From positions 4,951,001 through 5,015,000 of the forward strand of contig NZ_CP017147.1 in the NCBI RefSeq assembly GCF_001741865.1: a DNA stretch of 64,000 nucleotides. Direction: 5' to 3'. The notes under the pieces were generated by a model. It saw only the letters and a list, made by a program, of their open reading frames with translations, had not been told where the DNA came from and ran no database searches. This stretch comes from Bosea vaviloviae (GTDB lineage: Bacteria > Pseudomonadota > Alphaproteobacteria > Rhizobiales > Beijerinckiaceae). The stretch's first letter is position 1, and each line of letters begins with the position of its first letter. Shown piece after piece: positions 17,394 through 25,989 of this stretch. The translations under genes were made by a program, and so were the position numbers.

Positions 17394-18038
17394 ATGCCAG
17401 ACGTCTCGCAGCTTGCTCTCTATCTCGCCGCAGCCTTCCTGCTGGCGATCACGCCCGGTCCCGGCATCTTCTACGTCGCGGCGCGTACGCTCGCAGGCGG
17501 TCGCGCTGAAGGCGTCGCGTCCAGCCTCGGCACCGGCCTGGGTGGAATGGTCCATGTCCTCGCCGGCAGCCTGGGCGTCTCCGCGCTCGTACTGGCAAGC
17601 GCCGAACTCTTCACCGTACTCAAGCTGGTGGGAGCGGCCTATCTCGTCTGGCTCGGCGTTCGCACTGTCCAGGCCGCCCGCCGCGACGCGGCGAATGTCC
17701 TGGCCGGCGGCGCCGTCGAGCCTCCGATCGGCCCCCGCCGGGCTTTTCGCGAGGGCGTGATCGTCGAGGCGCTGAACCCGAAGACGGCGGCCTTCTTCCT
17801 GGCCTTCATTCCGCAGTTCGTGGACATGGCGGGCAGCGTGGCGTTGCAGTTCATGGTGCTGGGCTTCATCTCCGTCCTGCTCAACACCCTGGCCGACGTC
17901 GTGGTCGCCTTTGCCGCCAGCGGTATCCGGGACGGCGCGGCAGCACGGCCCGCGCTCATCAAGCGCCTGCGGGAAGCCTCGGGCGGCGCAATGATTGCGC
18001 TGGGCATCGGCCTCGCCCTGGCCAAGCGGCCTGCTTGA
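17394..18038 (+). CDS. LysE-family amino-acid exporter
   Basis: A 214-residue inner-membrane protein with about six hydrophobic segments. Near the N-terminus is the family signature AITPGPGIFYVAARTLAGGR, with G-x-G-x-G following in GLGGMVHV. A second half-repeat contains EALNPKTAAFFLAFIPQFVD. Members export lysine, threonine, homoserine or related amino acids. It lies downstream of the PaiB-like gene and converges with a threonine-dehydratase-like gene, so export of an excess amino acid controlled by the MocR protein is plausible. Confidence 0.92.
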   Translation: MPDVSQLALYLAAAFLLAITPGPGIFYVAARTLAGGRAEGVASSLGTGLGGMVHVLAGSLGVSALVLASAELFTVLKLVGAAYLVWLGVRTVQAARRDAANVLAGGAVEPPIGPRRAFREGVIVEALNPKTAAFFLAFIPQFVDMAGSVALQFMVLGFISVLLNTLADVVVAFAASGIRDGAAARPALIKRLREASGGAMIALGIGLALAKRPA

Positions 18039-18061
18039 TCCCAGAGACCGGCCGCTCGCAC

Positions 18062-19072
18062 CTACGCCTGCATCCATGCCCTGAATGAGTCGGGCAGGAC
18101 GTTCGAACCGCAGATCACTGCGGCCACGCGCTTGCCGCGATAACGCGCGGGGTCTTCCAGGATTGCGGCGATACCAAGCGCGGCCGAGGGTTCGGTGACG
18201 AGGGCAGCGTGCCGATAGAGTATCCGCATGCCCTCGACGATGCTCGCTTCCTCGACCAGCGGAACGTGGTCTGCGGTGGCGAGCAGGTCGTCGAGAACCG
18301 CAGCGATCGGAAATCGGCCCGCGACGCCATCGGCGATCGTATCGGTGCGGTCAGTGGTGACGATCGATCGAGCTCGCCAGGACTTCGCCAGGGCCGGTGC
18401 GCCGCTTGGCTGGATGCAGACGACATCCGTCGCCGGCGACAAGGTTTTGAAGACATGCCCCACGCCGGTGGCCAGAGCGCCTCCGCCGAGCGCGAGCAGA
18501 ACCGTATCGATGCGATCGAACCCTTCGACGAGTTCAAGGCCGATCGTGCCCGCGCCTTCGCAAGTGTCGAGATTTTCGCTGTCCTCCACGAGGAACGCAT
18601 CGCCGCCAGCTGCAATCTCCCGGGCACGCTCGCGTGCGTTCTCGATATCGCCATCGACCAATTCGACGGTACCGCCGAGCCGTTGGATTCGCTCGATCTT
18701 CGCGGCATTGGCACCTTTGCCCGCAATCACGCTGACGGCGATACCGCGTGCCCGGCCGCTATAGGCGAGCGCTTGTCCAAGGTTGCCGGCGCTGGCGCAG
18801 ACCGCGGCCATGGGACCCGAGCTGCTCGCAAGACGTGACATCGCGACCTCGGTCCCACGCCCCTTGAAGCAGCCGATCGGGTTCGCGGTCTCGAGCTTGA
18901 TCACGAGTTCGCAGCCCAGCAGATCGCTCAGCGCAAAAGAGAGGAACTGCGGCGTGTCGCGGAAAACCCGCGAAATCTCCCGCCGCGCTTGCCGAATGCG
19001 TTGCAGATCGAGCCTGGTGCTCGGCTGCCTGGCGCCGAAATCTGGCGTGGGGCTCCCGCTGACGGGCTGCAT
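18062..19072 (-). CDS. PLP-dependent threonine dehydratase-like enzyme
   Basis: A 336-residue fold-type II PLP enzyme from ATG 19072 with GGAGG eight bases upstream. The PLP Lys is in IGCFKGRG (K70), the cofactor ring contact is SAGNLGQ (94-100), and the phosphate-binding loop is LGGGAL (195-200). There is no C-terminal ACT domain, so it resembles catabolic threonine/serine ammonia-lyases or diaminopropionate-type relatives rather than biosynthetic IlvA. It is divergent from an XRE-cupin regulator and shares its control region, which argues for substrate-induced expression. Confidence 0.85.
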   Translation of the reverse strand: MQPVSGSPTPDFGARQPSTRLDLQRIRQARREISRVFRDTPQFLSFALSDLLGCELVIKLETANPIGCFKGRGTEVAMSRLASSSGPMAAVCASAGNLGQALAYSGRARGIAVSVIAGKGANAAKIERIQRLGGTVELVDGDIENARERAREIAAGGDAFLVEDSENLDTCEGAGTIGLELVEGFDRIDTVLLALGGGALATGVGHVFKTLSPATDVVCIQPSGAPALAKSWRARSIVTTDRTDTIADGVAGRFPIAAVLDDLLATADHVPLVEEASIVEGMRILYRHAALVTEPSAALGIAAILEDPARYRGKRVAAVICGSNVLPDSFRAWMQA

Positions 19073-19135
19073 GGGACAATCCTCCGGCCCGATGCTACGA
19101 ACCGCAGATGCGCGGACGCGCGGACGCGTGCGCTT

Positions 19136-19170
19136 TAACGCACGAACGGTCCGTACGCAATAACGCACGA
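19136..19170. promoter_or_regulatory. Direct repeats in a divergent promoter
   Basis: TAACGCACGA occurs at 19136-19145 and at 19161-19170, 25 bases apart. They lie between the dehydratase-like gene and the XRE-cupin gene, just upstream of the latter's start, and are probably the operator of that regulator. Confidence 0.5.
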
Positions 19171-19188
19171 CTTGGAGATTGCCCCGGA

Positions 19189-19770
19189 ATGAAGGCCATC
19201 AGCCCCGTCGACACGCCGAACCTGCTCAGGTCGATCAGGCGCGATCTTGGCTGGAGCCTCGATCAGACGGCAGCGCGGACCGGCGTCAGCAAGGCAATGC
19301 TGGGCCAGATCGAGCGCGGCGAATCCACACCGACCGTCGCAACGCTTTGGAAGATCGCCACGGGTCTAGGCGTGCCCATGACTGCACTGCTGGAGGCGAA
19401 TCGCGGGGATGGTGATGTCCTGCTTCTTCGTGACGCCAGCGAACTTCGCGTGCGCCCGGCGCAGGAAGGGATGCAACGCGCACTCCTGTTCCCATACGAG
19501 GCGCGATTTGGTTTCGAACTCTACGAGCTCACCTTCGCACCCGCCTTCGAGAGCATCTCCGAGCCGCACGACATTGGCGTCGTGGAACATGTCACCGTGC
19601 TGCGCGGCGAAGTCGAATTGCTGGTGGAGGAGGAGTGGAGGCCGCTCAAGCAGGGGCAATCGCTGAGGTTCCCCGCCGATCGTCGTCACGGTTATCGAAA
19701 CCGGACAGGCGACGACGTCGTCGTCATCGACCTGATTCACTACCGGTTCGCACCCAGCTCCCAGCGCTGA
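19189..19770 (+). CDS. XRE-family regulator with C-terminal cupin domain
   Basis: A 193-residue regulator from ATG 19189. Residues about 10-64 are an HTH_3 domain (LGWSLDQTAARTGVSKAML, then QIERGESTPTVATLWKIA). Residues about 110-185 are a cupin (VEHVTVLRGEVELLVEEEW, FPADRRHGYRN), the usual ligand-sensing domain in PuuR-like repressors. Such proteins commonly control amino-acid or polyamine genes. It sits divergent to the threonine-dehydratase-like gene with two TAACGCACGA repeats between, so I infer autoregulation and control of that enzyme. Confidence 0.9.
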   Translation: MKAISPVDTPNLLRSIRRDLGWSLDQTAARTGVSKAMLGQIERGESTPTVATLWKIATGLGVPMTALLEANRGDGDVLLLRDASELRVRPAQEGMQRALLFPYEARFGFELYELTFAPAFESISEPHDIGVVEHVTVLRGEVELLVEEEWRPLKQGQSLRFPADRRHGYRNRTGDDVVVIDLIHYRFAPSSQR

Positions 19771-19777
19771 GGCCGGC

Positions 19778-19868
19778 TCACTCCCCCAGCATCACCACTC
19801 TGGCCCCTTCCGCCACCTGTGCCCCGCCTCGCCCGCGACCTCGGTGACGGTGCCGTCGCGCGGCTCAA
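19778..19868 (-). pseudogene. Frameshifted duplicate of a biotin-carboxylase C-terminus
   Basis: On the minus strand this encodes PRDGTVTEVAGEAG and then, after a one-base deletion around 19826, EGARVVMLGE and stop. The intact carboxylase at 21106-23091 ends with the same elements (PRDGTVTEVAGEAG, EGAKVVVLGE). DNA similarity is high in 19781-19860 versus 21109-21189. The copies flank the glycerophosphodiesterase-like gene, suggesting insertion of that gene or a partial duplication. Confidence 0.8.
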
Positions 19869-19972
19869 CGCAAATCTGGCCAGAGCTCGCCGGGCGAGCG
19901 GCGCGCGCTTGGGCTGTGAGTTCAAAGGCGGAACGGCAGCTGTGTGGGAGGCTGATCGTCCTGCACGCCTTG

Positions 19973-20953
19973 TCAGTGTTGCAATCGAAGCCGGGGGGCG
20001 ACCGTCTCAATCTCGTTGGTGAGCACGCCACCGCCATAGCCCGCCGGCAGCCTGGAAAGATCTTCGTTACTGTCCATCCCAGTCGAGAAATCGCCGCCGT
20101 GATAGGGGCCGACAACGAACACGGAGCTGCCAACCGAAGCCACTCGATCCAGAAAGCGGTTGGGCCAGCCCCAAAGCCACGGAGCTACATTGATCGGGAC
20201 GAACACCAGTGTTGAATGGCATTCCTTCGGCATTGCGCCGGTCCATCCATATGCAATGTAGCGCAGCAGGCATCCCTTCAAGGAAGCGCGCGACATCGTT
20301 TTGAGACCGGGAACAGAGGAGCGCAAAGCAGCGATCGGCCTGTCTCCTCCATAGGCCATGAGGGTCGCTCGCCGCTCCGGTGGAAGGGCATTCAAGAACG
20401 CCGCCAGCTTCACCCCCTCATCGGGATCGTTGCTTTTCACATTGATCAGGAAGGGGCGATCAGGAAAGCTCCGCAGCACCTCGGCAAGAGACGGCATCAG
20501 CCCGACTTCTCTGCCTCGGAACGGATATGTTTTCCCACCATCGGCAGTGTAGCCGTAGCCTATGTCGAGCGTTTTGAGGGAGGACATGGATTGCTCGCGA
20601 GTGACACCATGGCCGTTGGTGCGGCAGTCCAGTGTCCAGTCGTGGAAGACCGCGAACTGTCCATCTGTCGTAGGATGAATGTCGAGCTCCACAATGTCAG
20701 CGCCCGCCTCGAAGCTCGCCCGCATGGAAGCGATCGTGTTCTCTAGATAGCCATGCGTCGGCGGCAAGATGCGGGAAGCGGTACAGGTGTCATTGGTGAC
20801 ACCGACCGGATCAAAGCGCTGCGCGATTCCACGATGGGCCAGAAGAGCCGGCTGACCTGACAGTTCGGGCGCAAACAGGTTCGTGTTGTTGAGGAAGACA
20901 AAGGCGACAAGCCCGATCAGGGTCAAGGCCACATAACGCCAGATCTTGCGCAA
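19973..20953 (-). CDS. Glycerophosphodiester phosphodiesterase-like membrane-anchored protein
   Basis: I start at TTG 20953, which has GGAG eight bases upstream and gives a clean MRKIWRYVALTL membrane anchor; the frame is open for ten more codons. Of 326 residues, about 5-22 form one transmembrane helix. The catalytic part starts with LLAHRG (His-Arg-Gly, about 38-42), continues with YLENTIASMRASFEAGAD and VELDIH, and has FHDWTLDC, all GDPD landmarks. The enzyme would hydrolyse glycerophosphodiesters on the periplasmic side. Codon usage is less GC-biased than the neighbours and duplicated carboxylase sequence flanks it, so it may be acquired. Confidence 0.85.
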   Translation of the reverse strand: MRKIWRYVALTLIGLVAFVFLNNTNLFAPELSGQPALLAHRGIAQRFDPVGVTNDTCTASRILPPTHGYLENTIASMRASFEAGADIVELDIHPTTDGQFAVFHDWTLDCRTNGHGVTREQSMSSLKTLDIGYGYTADGGKTYPFRGREVGLMPSLAEVLRSFPDRPFLINVKSNDPDEGVKLAAFLNALPPERRATLMAYGGDRPIAALRSSVPGLKTMSRASLKGCLLRYIAYGWTGAMPKECHSTLVFVPINVAPWLWGWPNRFLDRVASVGSSVFVVGPYHGGDFSTGMDSNEDLSRLPAGYGGGVLTNEIETVAPRLRLQH

Positions 20954-21105
20954 GTTGCAGCTCCGTCCACGCCTCGACCTCAAGCCAATCTATAATCGGC
21001 TTGCCGTCGGCAAATGGCCGAAATAGGGCCGAACTCCGTGCAGCCAAGCTGCGCGTTCGCCATGTCGGCAATGGATCGAACACCACCCGTTCCAAGCCCC
21101 CAGCC

Positions 21106-23091
21106 CTACTCCCCCAGCACCACGACCTTCGCGCCCTCGGCCACCTGCGCCCCGGCCTCGCCCGCGACCTCGGTGACGGTGCCGTCGCGCGGGGCCACCA
21201 GCACGTGCTCCATCTTCATCGCCTCGACGATGGCGAGCCGCTGGCCCTTCACCACCGCCTCGCCGGCCGTGACGAAGAGCGCGATCAATTTGCCGTGCAT
21301 CGGCGCCTTGATGATGCCGCCTGCGCCTGCCGCCGCATCGAGGTCGACGCTGAAAGGGTCGAACAGCGCAACCGCCGTCTGGCGGCCGCGATGCAACGCG
21401 AGATAGCTGCCGCGCTCAGCCATCGCCAGCGTGATCTCATGCTCGCCCTCCCCTATCTCATGGCCCGGCAGGCTGACGCGCGCGCCCTCCTCATGCCAGT
21501 CGATCCGCGCCTCGATGCGCTCGCCATCGACCAGCAGGGCCAGGCCCAGCGCCGGCTGCGGCATCAATGAGAACCCATCCGCGACAAGCCAGGGCGAGCG
21601 CGCCTCGCCATCGGAACGCCCTGCAGCGGCCAGCAGCCCGTCCGCCTGCCGCTCCTCCTCCAATTGCAGCGCGGCGGCGGCCACGGCGGCGGCGTCGAGC
21701 GGCTGCGGCTCGGCTCCCAGCGCCGCGATATTGCGCTCGATGAAGCCGGTGTCGAAGGAGCCTTCGCGGAAGCCTTGCGCCTCCGTCAGCGCCTTCAGGA
21801 AAGCGAGATTGGTACGCGGTCCCGCAACGATGGTCTCGCCCAGCGCCGCGCCGAGCCTGTCCAGCGCCTCATCGCGCGTCGCGCCATGGGCGATCACCTT
21901 GGCGATCATCGGATCGTAGAATGGCGTCACCGTATCGCCGGCCTCGACGCCTGTATCGATGCGGATGCTCTCGCCTTCCGGGAACCGCAGCGCCCAGAGC
22001 TTGCCCGTCGAGGGCAAAAAGCCCTTTTCGGGATCCTCGGCGTAAAGCCTGGCCTCGACGGCATGGCCGGTGGCGGTGACGTCAGCTTGCGAAAAACCCA
22101 GCGGCTCGCCGGCCGCGACCTTGAGCTGGAGCTCGACAAGGTCGAGCCCGGTGATCGCCTCGGTAACGGGATGCTCGACCTGGAGGCGGGTGTTCATCTC
22201 CATGAAGTAGAAGCGGTCGGCGCGCAGGCCCTCGCGGCCGTCCGCAATGAACTCGACCGTGCCGGCCCCGACATAGCCGACGGCTTTCGCGGCCTCCGTC
22301 GCGGCCTTGCCCATGGCGGCGCGGACCTCGTCGCTCATGCCGGGCGCCGGCGCCTCCTCGATCACCTTCTGGTGGCGGCGCTGCAGCGAGCAGTCGCGCT
22401 CATAGAGGTGGACGACATTGCCGTGGCTGTCGCCGAAGACCTGGATTTCGACATGGCGCGGCGAGAGCACATATTTCTCGACCAGCACGCGCGCATCGCC
22501 GAAAGCGCTCTTGCCCTCGCGCTGGGCGCTGGCGAGCGCATCGTCGAAGTCCTCGGGTCGGTCGACCTTCTTCATGCCCTTGCCGCCGCCGCCCGCGACC
22601 GCCTTGATCAGGACGGGGTAGCCGATGCGCCGCGCTTCCGCGCGCAGGAAATCGGCGCCCTGCTCGACGCCGTGATAGCCCGGCACCACCGGCACATTGG
22701 CCTTCTCGACCAGCGCCTTGGCGGCGTCCTTCAAACCCATCGCCCGGATGGCCGAGGCCGGCGGGCCCACAAAAACGATGCCGGCCTTGGCGCAGGCCTC
22801 GGCAAAATCGGCGTTCTCGGAGAGGAAGCCATAGCCCGGATGGATGCAGGCCGCATTCGCCTGTTTCGCGACAGCCAGAATCTTCTCGGCGTCGAGATAG
22901 CTTTCACGCGCCGGCGACGGGCCGATATGCCAGGCCTCGTCGGCCATCTCGACGAAGAGCGCCTCGGCATCCGCATCGGAATAGACCGCGATGGTGCGCA
23001 GGCCCAGCCGCCGGGCGGTGCGGATGACGCGGCAGGCGATCTCGCCGCGGTTGGCGATCAGGATGGAGGGCAGTTTCGCAGCGATCGACAT
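21106..23091 (-). CDS. mccA: Biotin-containing acyl-CoA carboxylase alpha subunit, probably methylcrotonyl-CoA carboxylase
   Basis: A 661-residue biotin carboxylase plus biotin-carrier protein. ATG 23091 is preferred because GAGG lies nine bases upstream. Order: N-terminal carboxylase domain (ILIANRGEIACRVIRTARR), ATP-grasp with AVAGGGGKGMKKV, FMEMNTRLQVEHPVTE, C-terminal carboxylase domain, and a biotinyl domain with VEAMKMEHVL (biotin Lys about 626). It carboxylates 3-methylcrotonyl-CoA in leucine breakdown together with a beta subunit. That subunit is encoded on the same strand at 32615-34222, and a distinct propionyl-CoA-type alpha subunit exists at 59580, supporting this assignment. An acetyl- or geranyl-CoA role is less likely. 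Confidence 0.85.
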   Translation of the reverse strand: MSIAAKLPSILIANRGEIACRVIRTARRLGLRTIAVYSDADAEALFVEMADEAWHIGPSPARESYLDAEKILAVAKQANAACIHPGYGFLSENADFAEACAKAGIVFVGPPASAIRAMGLKDAAKALVEKANVPVVPGYHGVEQGADFLRAEARRIGYPVLIKAVAGGGGKGMKKVDRPEDFDDALASAQREGKSAFGDARVLVEKYVLSPRHVEIQVFGDSHGNVVHLYERDCSLQRRHQKVIEEAPAPGMSDEVRAAMGKAATEAAKAVGYVGAGTVEFIADGREGLRADRFYFMEMNTRLQVEHPVTEAITGLDLVELQLKVAAGEPLGFSQADVTATGHAVEARLYAEDPEKGFLPSTGKLWALRFPEGESIRIDTGVEAGDTVTPFYDPMIAKVIAHGATRDEALDRLGAALGETIVAGPRTNLAFLKALTEAQGFREGSFDTGFIERNIAALGAEPQPLDAAAVAAAALQLEEERQADGLLAAAGRSDGEARSPWLVADGFSLMPQPALGLALLVDGERIEARIDWHEEGARVSLPGHEIGEGEHEITLAMAERGSYLALHRGRQTAVALFDPFSVDLDAAAGAGGIIKAPMHGKLIALFVTAGEAVVKGQRLAIVEAMKMEHVLVAPRDGTVTEVAGEAGAQVAEGAKVVVLGE

Positions 23092-23119
23092 GGGTGGCAT
23101 CCTCGAACGGGTGCCGCCT

Positions 23120-23752
23120 TTATAGCCGGGAGATCGCCCCTGTCGCCGCCTTGTTCTGCAAATCCGGCTTCGCGGCTTCGAGCCGGCGCACCGAGCGCCA
23201 GATCGCCCATGTCGCCTGGAAGCACAGGCCGGCGACGAAGAGATCGAACAGATATTCCGGCCAGCGGACGGGCGCCAATCGTGCGAACAACCCCATCAGG
23301 GCAAAACCCGTGGTCGAGATCACGTCGTTGCGGGAGGACAGCCAGGTCGCCTTGATCACCGGATTATCCTGTCGCCGGAAACGCCAGAGCAGGCCGACGA
23401 TCACGACGGCGACGATGACCGCGCTCGCGGCGGAGAATTCCAGCGCCCAGAGATCGATCGGGCGCGGGCGTGCTATCTTGTCCCAGAGGTCGTAGAGCGT
23501 GTGAAACCCCGCCACAGCCATCACCGCGCCGATCGTGAGCGCGGCGAGCTTCTCAGCGCGCCCATCGCGGCCGAAAACCAGCGCCGCGATGCCGTAGAGC
23601 GCGACGTCATAGACCCAGTCGACGCCGTCCTTGAACAATTGCGCATTGCCGGCGGCCAGCGCCCAGGCGACGACGCCGGCAGCGAAAACCAGGATGCCGA
23701 GCGCGATGCCCCAGATGGTGCGGGTATAGGCACGGGCGATGGCGGTGCTCAC
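23120..23752 (-). CDS. Membrane protein resembling cation-diffusion-facilitator transmembrane domain
   Basis: About 210 residues from GTG 23752. The frame is open further upstream to 23848, but that part translates a dispersed repeat (MDGRDKPDHD), so I exclude it. Five or six hydrophobic segments are visible. Two stretches echo CDF helices: LFKDGVDWVYDVALYGIAAL, where the usual metal Asp/His pattern is altered, and WLSSRNDVISTTG. A cytoplasmic CDF tail is absent. It may be a small or degenerate metal transporter; I regard the family as probable, not certain. It lies 28 bases upstream of the MCC alpha gene on the same strand. Confidence 0.55.
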   Translation of the reverse strand: MSTAIARAYTRTIWGIALGILVFAAGVVAWALAAGNAQLFKDGVDWVYDVALYGIAALVFGRDGRAEKLAALTIGAVMAVAGFHTLYDLWDKIARPRPIDLWALEFSAASAVIVAVVIVGLLWRFRRQDNPVIKATWLSSRNDVISTTGFALMGLFARLAPVRWPEYLFDLFVAGLCFQATWAIWRSVRRLEAAKPDLQNKAATGAISRL

Positions 23753-23772
23753 GGCCCCGGCGACACCCTCCT

Positions 23773-23929
23773 CGTCATGGTCGGGCTTGTCCCGACCATC
23801 CATGTCTTCCGACGTCTGAGGTGAACCGACGGATGACAAGCGGAGCACTCCGGAGCGAACACCTCACCTGTCACGCATCCGGCCTGCGTCGCAAGACGTG
23901 GATGGTCGGGACAAGCCCGACCATGACGG
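23773..23929. repeat. Inverted pair of GACGTGGATGGTCGGG repeats
   Basis: One copy (23773-23812) is on the minus strand and a second (23892-23929) on the plus strand, each with the internal palindrome GGTCGGG-acaag-CCCGACC. Related copies occur at 25357, 46515 and 51896. Confidence 0.75.
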
Positions 23930-23962
23930 TGAACGCTTCGCCCCTCGCTCCGAAACGAATCC

Positions 23963-24724
23963 TCACCCGCGCCCGACGAATGGCATCTTCGACGCCATCA
24001 CCGTCATGAACTGCACATTCGCCTCGATCGGCAGGCTCGCCATGTGCAGCACCGAGGTCGCGACATGGTTCACGTCCATGACCTGCTCGATCTTGATCGA
24101 ACCGTCCGCCTGCGGCACGCCCTGCGTCATGCGCTGCGCCATCTCGGTCAGCGCGTTACCGATATCGACCTGGCCGACGGCAATGTCGTATTTGCGCCCG
24201 TCGAGCGACGAGGTCTTGGTCAGGCCGGTGATGGCGTGCTTGGTCGCGGTATAGGCGATCGAGTTCGGCCGCGGCGCATAAGCCGAGATCGAGCCGTTAT
24301 TGATGATGCGCCCGCCCTTGGGCTCCTGCGCCTTCATCAGCTTGAAGGCCTCCTGCGTGCACAGGAACGGCCCGGTCAGGTTGGTGTCGACCACCGCCTG
24401 CCACTGCTCGAGCGAGAGGTCTTCCAGCAGGATGCCGCCGGGCGCATTGACGCCGGCATTGTTGAACAGCACGTCGAGCCGCCCGAACGCGGCCTTGGTC
24501 TTGGCGAAGAGGTTCTGCACCGAAGCCTGGTCGGTGACGTCGGTGGGTACGGCCAGCGCCTGCTCGGCGGGCACGCCCGAGAGCTTGATCGTCTCCGCCA
24601 GCGCGTCCGCCCGGCGCCCGGCCAGGACCGTGCGATAGCCGTCCTTCAGGAAAGCGAGCGCGACCGCGCGCCCGACGCCCGAACCCGCTCCGGTGATGAT
24701 GGCGACCTTGTTATGCCCAGACAT
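23963..24724 (-). CDS. Short-chain dehydrogenase/reductase
   Basis: A 253-residue classical SDR from ATG 24724, with GAGGA six bases upstream. The cofactor motif is TGAGSGVG (11-18), NNAGVN marks the central strand, and the catalytic Ser-Tyr-Lys is seen in [19 protein letters not shown]. It reduces or oxidises a small alcohol/ketone with NAD(P). It stands alone between repeat-rich gaps, within the segment that separates the two methylcrotonyl-CoA carboxylase genes. The substrate is not predictable. Confidence 0.92.
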   Translation of the reverse strand: MSGHNKVAIITGAGSGVGRAVALAFLKDGYRTVLAGRRADALAETIKLSGVPAEQALAVPTDVTDQASVQNLFAKTKAAFGRLDVLFNNAGVNAPGGILLEDLSLEQWQAVVDTNLTGPFLCTQEAFKLMKAQEPKGGRIINNGSISAYAPRPNSIAYTATKHAITGLTKTSSLDGRKYDIAVGQVDIGNALTEMAQRMTQGVPQADGSIKIEQVMDVNHVATSVLHMASLPIEANVQFMTVMASKMPFVGRG

Positions 24725-25035
24725 GCGTATCCTCGCGTTTTTTCTCAGTTCAACCGTTTGAAGGCGGCCGCGACCATAGCAGCGCATGCAGCATACGGAA
24801 GAGCCGGCGATGCAGGGCAACCGCGCATTCCGTTGCGGGCGGCGGCCTGCTCAAGGGCGGCGGTGCCTGGAGCGTGGTGCATGAAGTGATTGGGTTGGGG
24901 TGGCGACCATCATCGCCCTCGCGCACCCACCGTCATGCTCGGGCTCGTCCCACGACTGTCCGGTTCGCCGCGAGCCCCGATCGAAAAGCTCCATTCATCG
25001 CAGGTATTCCAGCGGGCGGGGACGAATGAGACAGG

Positions 25036-25235
25036 CGCGGGGAACCCCTCTCCCGGATGGGAGAAGGGCAGGGATGAGGGTGTGCCGCTGATTATCGAGG
25101 TGCGACTGCACCGCAGCGCCGGCTTCATCCTGAAAGCCCAGGAGTCGAAGCGGAGCCGCTTGTGCGATCTGGTTGTCTGGCCTGCCCTCATCCCTGCCCT
25201 TCTCCCACACGGGAGAAGGGTTCCCCGCGCCCTTC
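25036..25235. repeat. Inverted pair of GGGAGAAGGGCAGGG repeats
   Basis: The copy at about 25036-25080 and the inverted copy at about 25187-25235 share GCGGGGAACCC, TCTCCC and GGGAGAAGGGCAGGGATGAG. Each copy is itself a small palindrome (TCTCCC/GGGAGA). Together they could fold into one long stem with a loop of about 110 bases. Confidence 0.75.
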
Positions 25236-25356
25236 ATTCGGCACTTCGCTTCATCTCGCCTGTGAGGGGAGAGCCGTGCATGATCCGCTCAGGCCCCCCA
25301 ACCGGACAGCAGGGGCGCGTCCGGAGTATCCACATCTTGACCACGCCCTCGACCAG

Positions 25357-25394
25357 AGAAGACGTGGATGGTCGGCACAAGGCTGGCCATGACG
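25357..25394 (+). repeat. GACGTGGATGGTCGG dispersed repeat (diverged copy)
   Basis: Carries AGAAGACGTGGATGGTCGG and then ACAAGGCTGGCCATGACG, a slightly altered relative of the copies at 23892 and 46515. Confidence 0.7.
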
Positions 25395-25483
25395 AGAGAG
25401 CAAACCACGCCGTCATCCCGGAGACCCTCAGGCACTGCCCTCGGCCGACCCAAGGGCGCAGCTCCGCCGCACCGATCCGGGAC

Positions 25484-25738
25484 TCAAACGGCTCGGATCT
25501 GCTCCTCGAACTCTTCGGGAATCGCTCCGTGGCGAGCGAGCACGTCGATCGCGCTGACCTCGCCGGTTTCGTCATCAGCGACGACATGCACCACGGCAAC
25601 GCCCTCGGCGGTCCGGCCAAGGCGTTCGCCGTCCGACAAGGCGTGATGCTTCGTCCTCGCTAGTACGCGCTGGCCCGGAACCAGGCGCTTGCGATGCGTC
25701 CTGAACGGCTGGAGAAAGAAACTGTCGACGGTTGCCAT
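25484..25738 (-). CDS. Small hypothetical protein
   Basis: An 84-residue protein without signal peptide or membrane segment. The middle is VPGQRVLARTKHHALSDGE, then GVAVVHVVADDETGEVSAI, with an acidic end EEFEEQI. The ribosome site is weak. Codon usage is consistent with a real gene and no better frame covers the region. I do not recognise a domain. It precedes the TpsB-like gene by 250 bases (the TpsB gene lies at higher coordinates on the same strand), so it could be read from the same transcript. Confidence 0.55.
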   Translation of the reverse strand: MATVDSFFLQPFRTHRKRLVPGQRVLARTKHHALSDGERLGRTAEGVAVVHVVADDETGEVSAIDVLARHGAIPEEFEEQIRAV

Positions 25739-25989
25739 GGCTTACACTCGATTCTTTTCGTTCTTATTTTGTTCTGATACGCGAAGGCGCCGGGCCTGTC
25801 ATCCCAGCAAGACCAGCAATCGAGCATAGCCTCGCAACCCTGACCCGGATGACATCGAATGGGACCTCGCAAATCCCGTCGTCGAGTGTGGCAGCAAACG
25901 GGCTGCGCTCGGAGCCGCCCCGTTGGCCGATGTTGACCCGCCTGTGTCGCGCGGCCTCCTGCACGGTCAGTTCGCGGCGCCGAATACCC

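Larger units (their letters stand above)
24725..25483. other. Gene-free repeat-rich stretch
   Basis: About 760 bases carry no convincing coding frame. They hold an inverted pair of GGGAGAAGGGCAGGGATGAG elements (25036-25235) and one GACGTGGATGGTCGG element (25357-25394). Confidence 0.6.

Noticed and set aside
21664..23355. A 563-codon open frame on the plus strand opposite mccA
   Set aside because: Shadow frame of the carboxylase gene, as judged by composition and lack of family features.
25036..25235. Inverted repeats as ends of an insertion sequence
   Set aside because: Only about 110 bases lie between the arms and there is no transposase; the arms belong to a dispersed intergenic repeat family.
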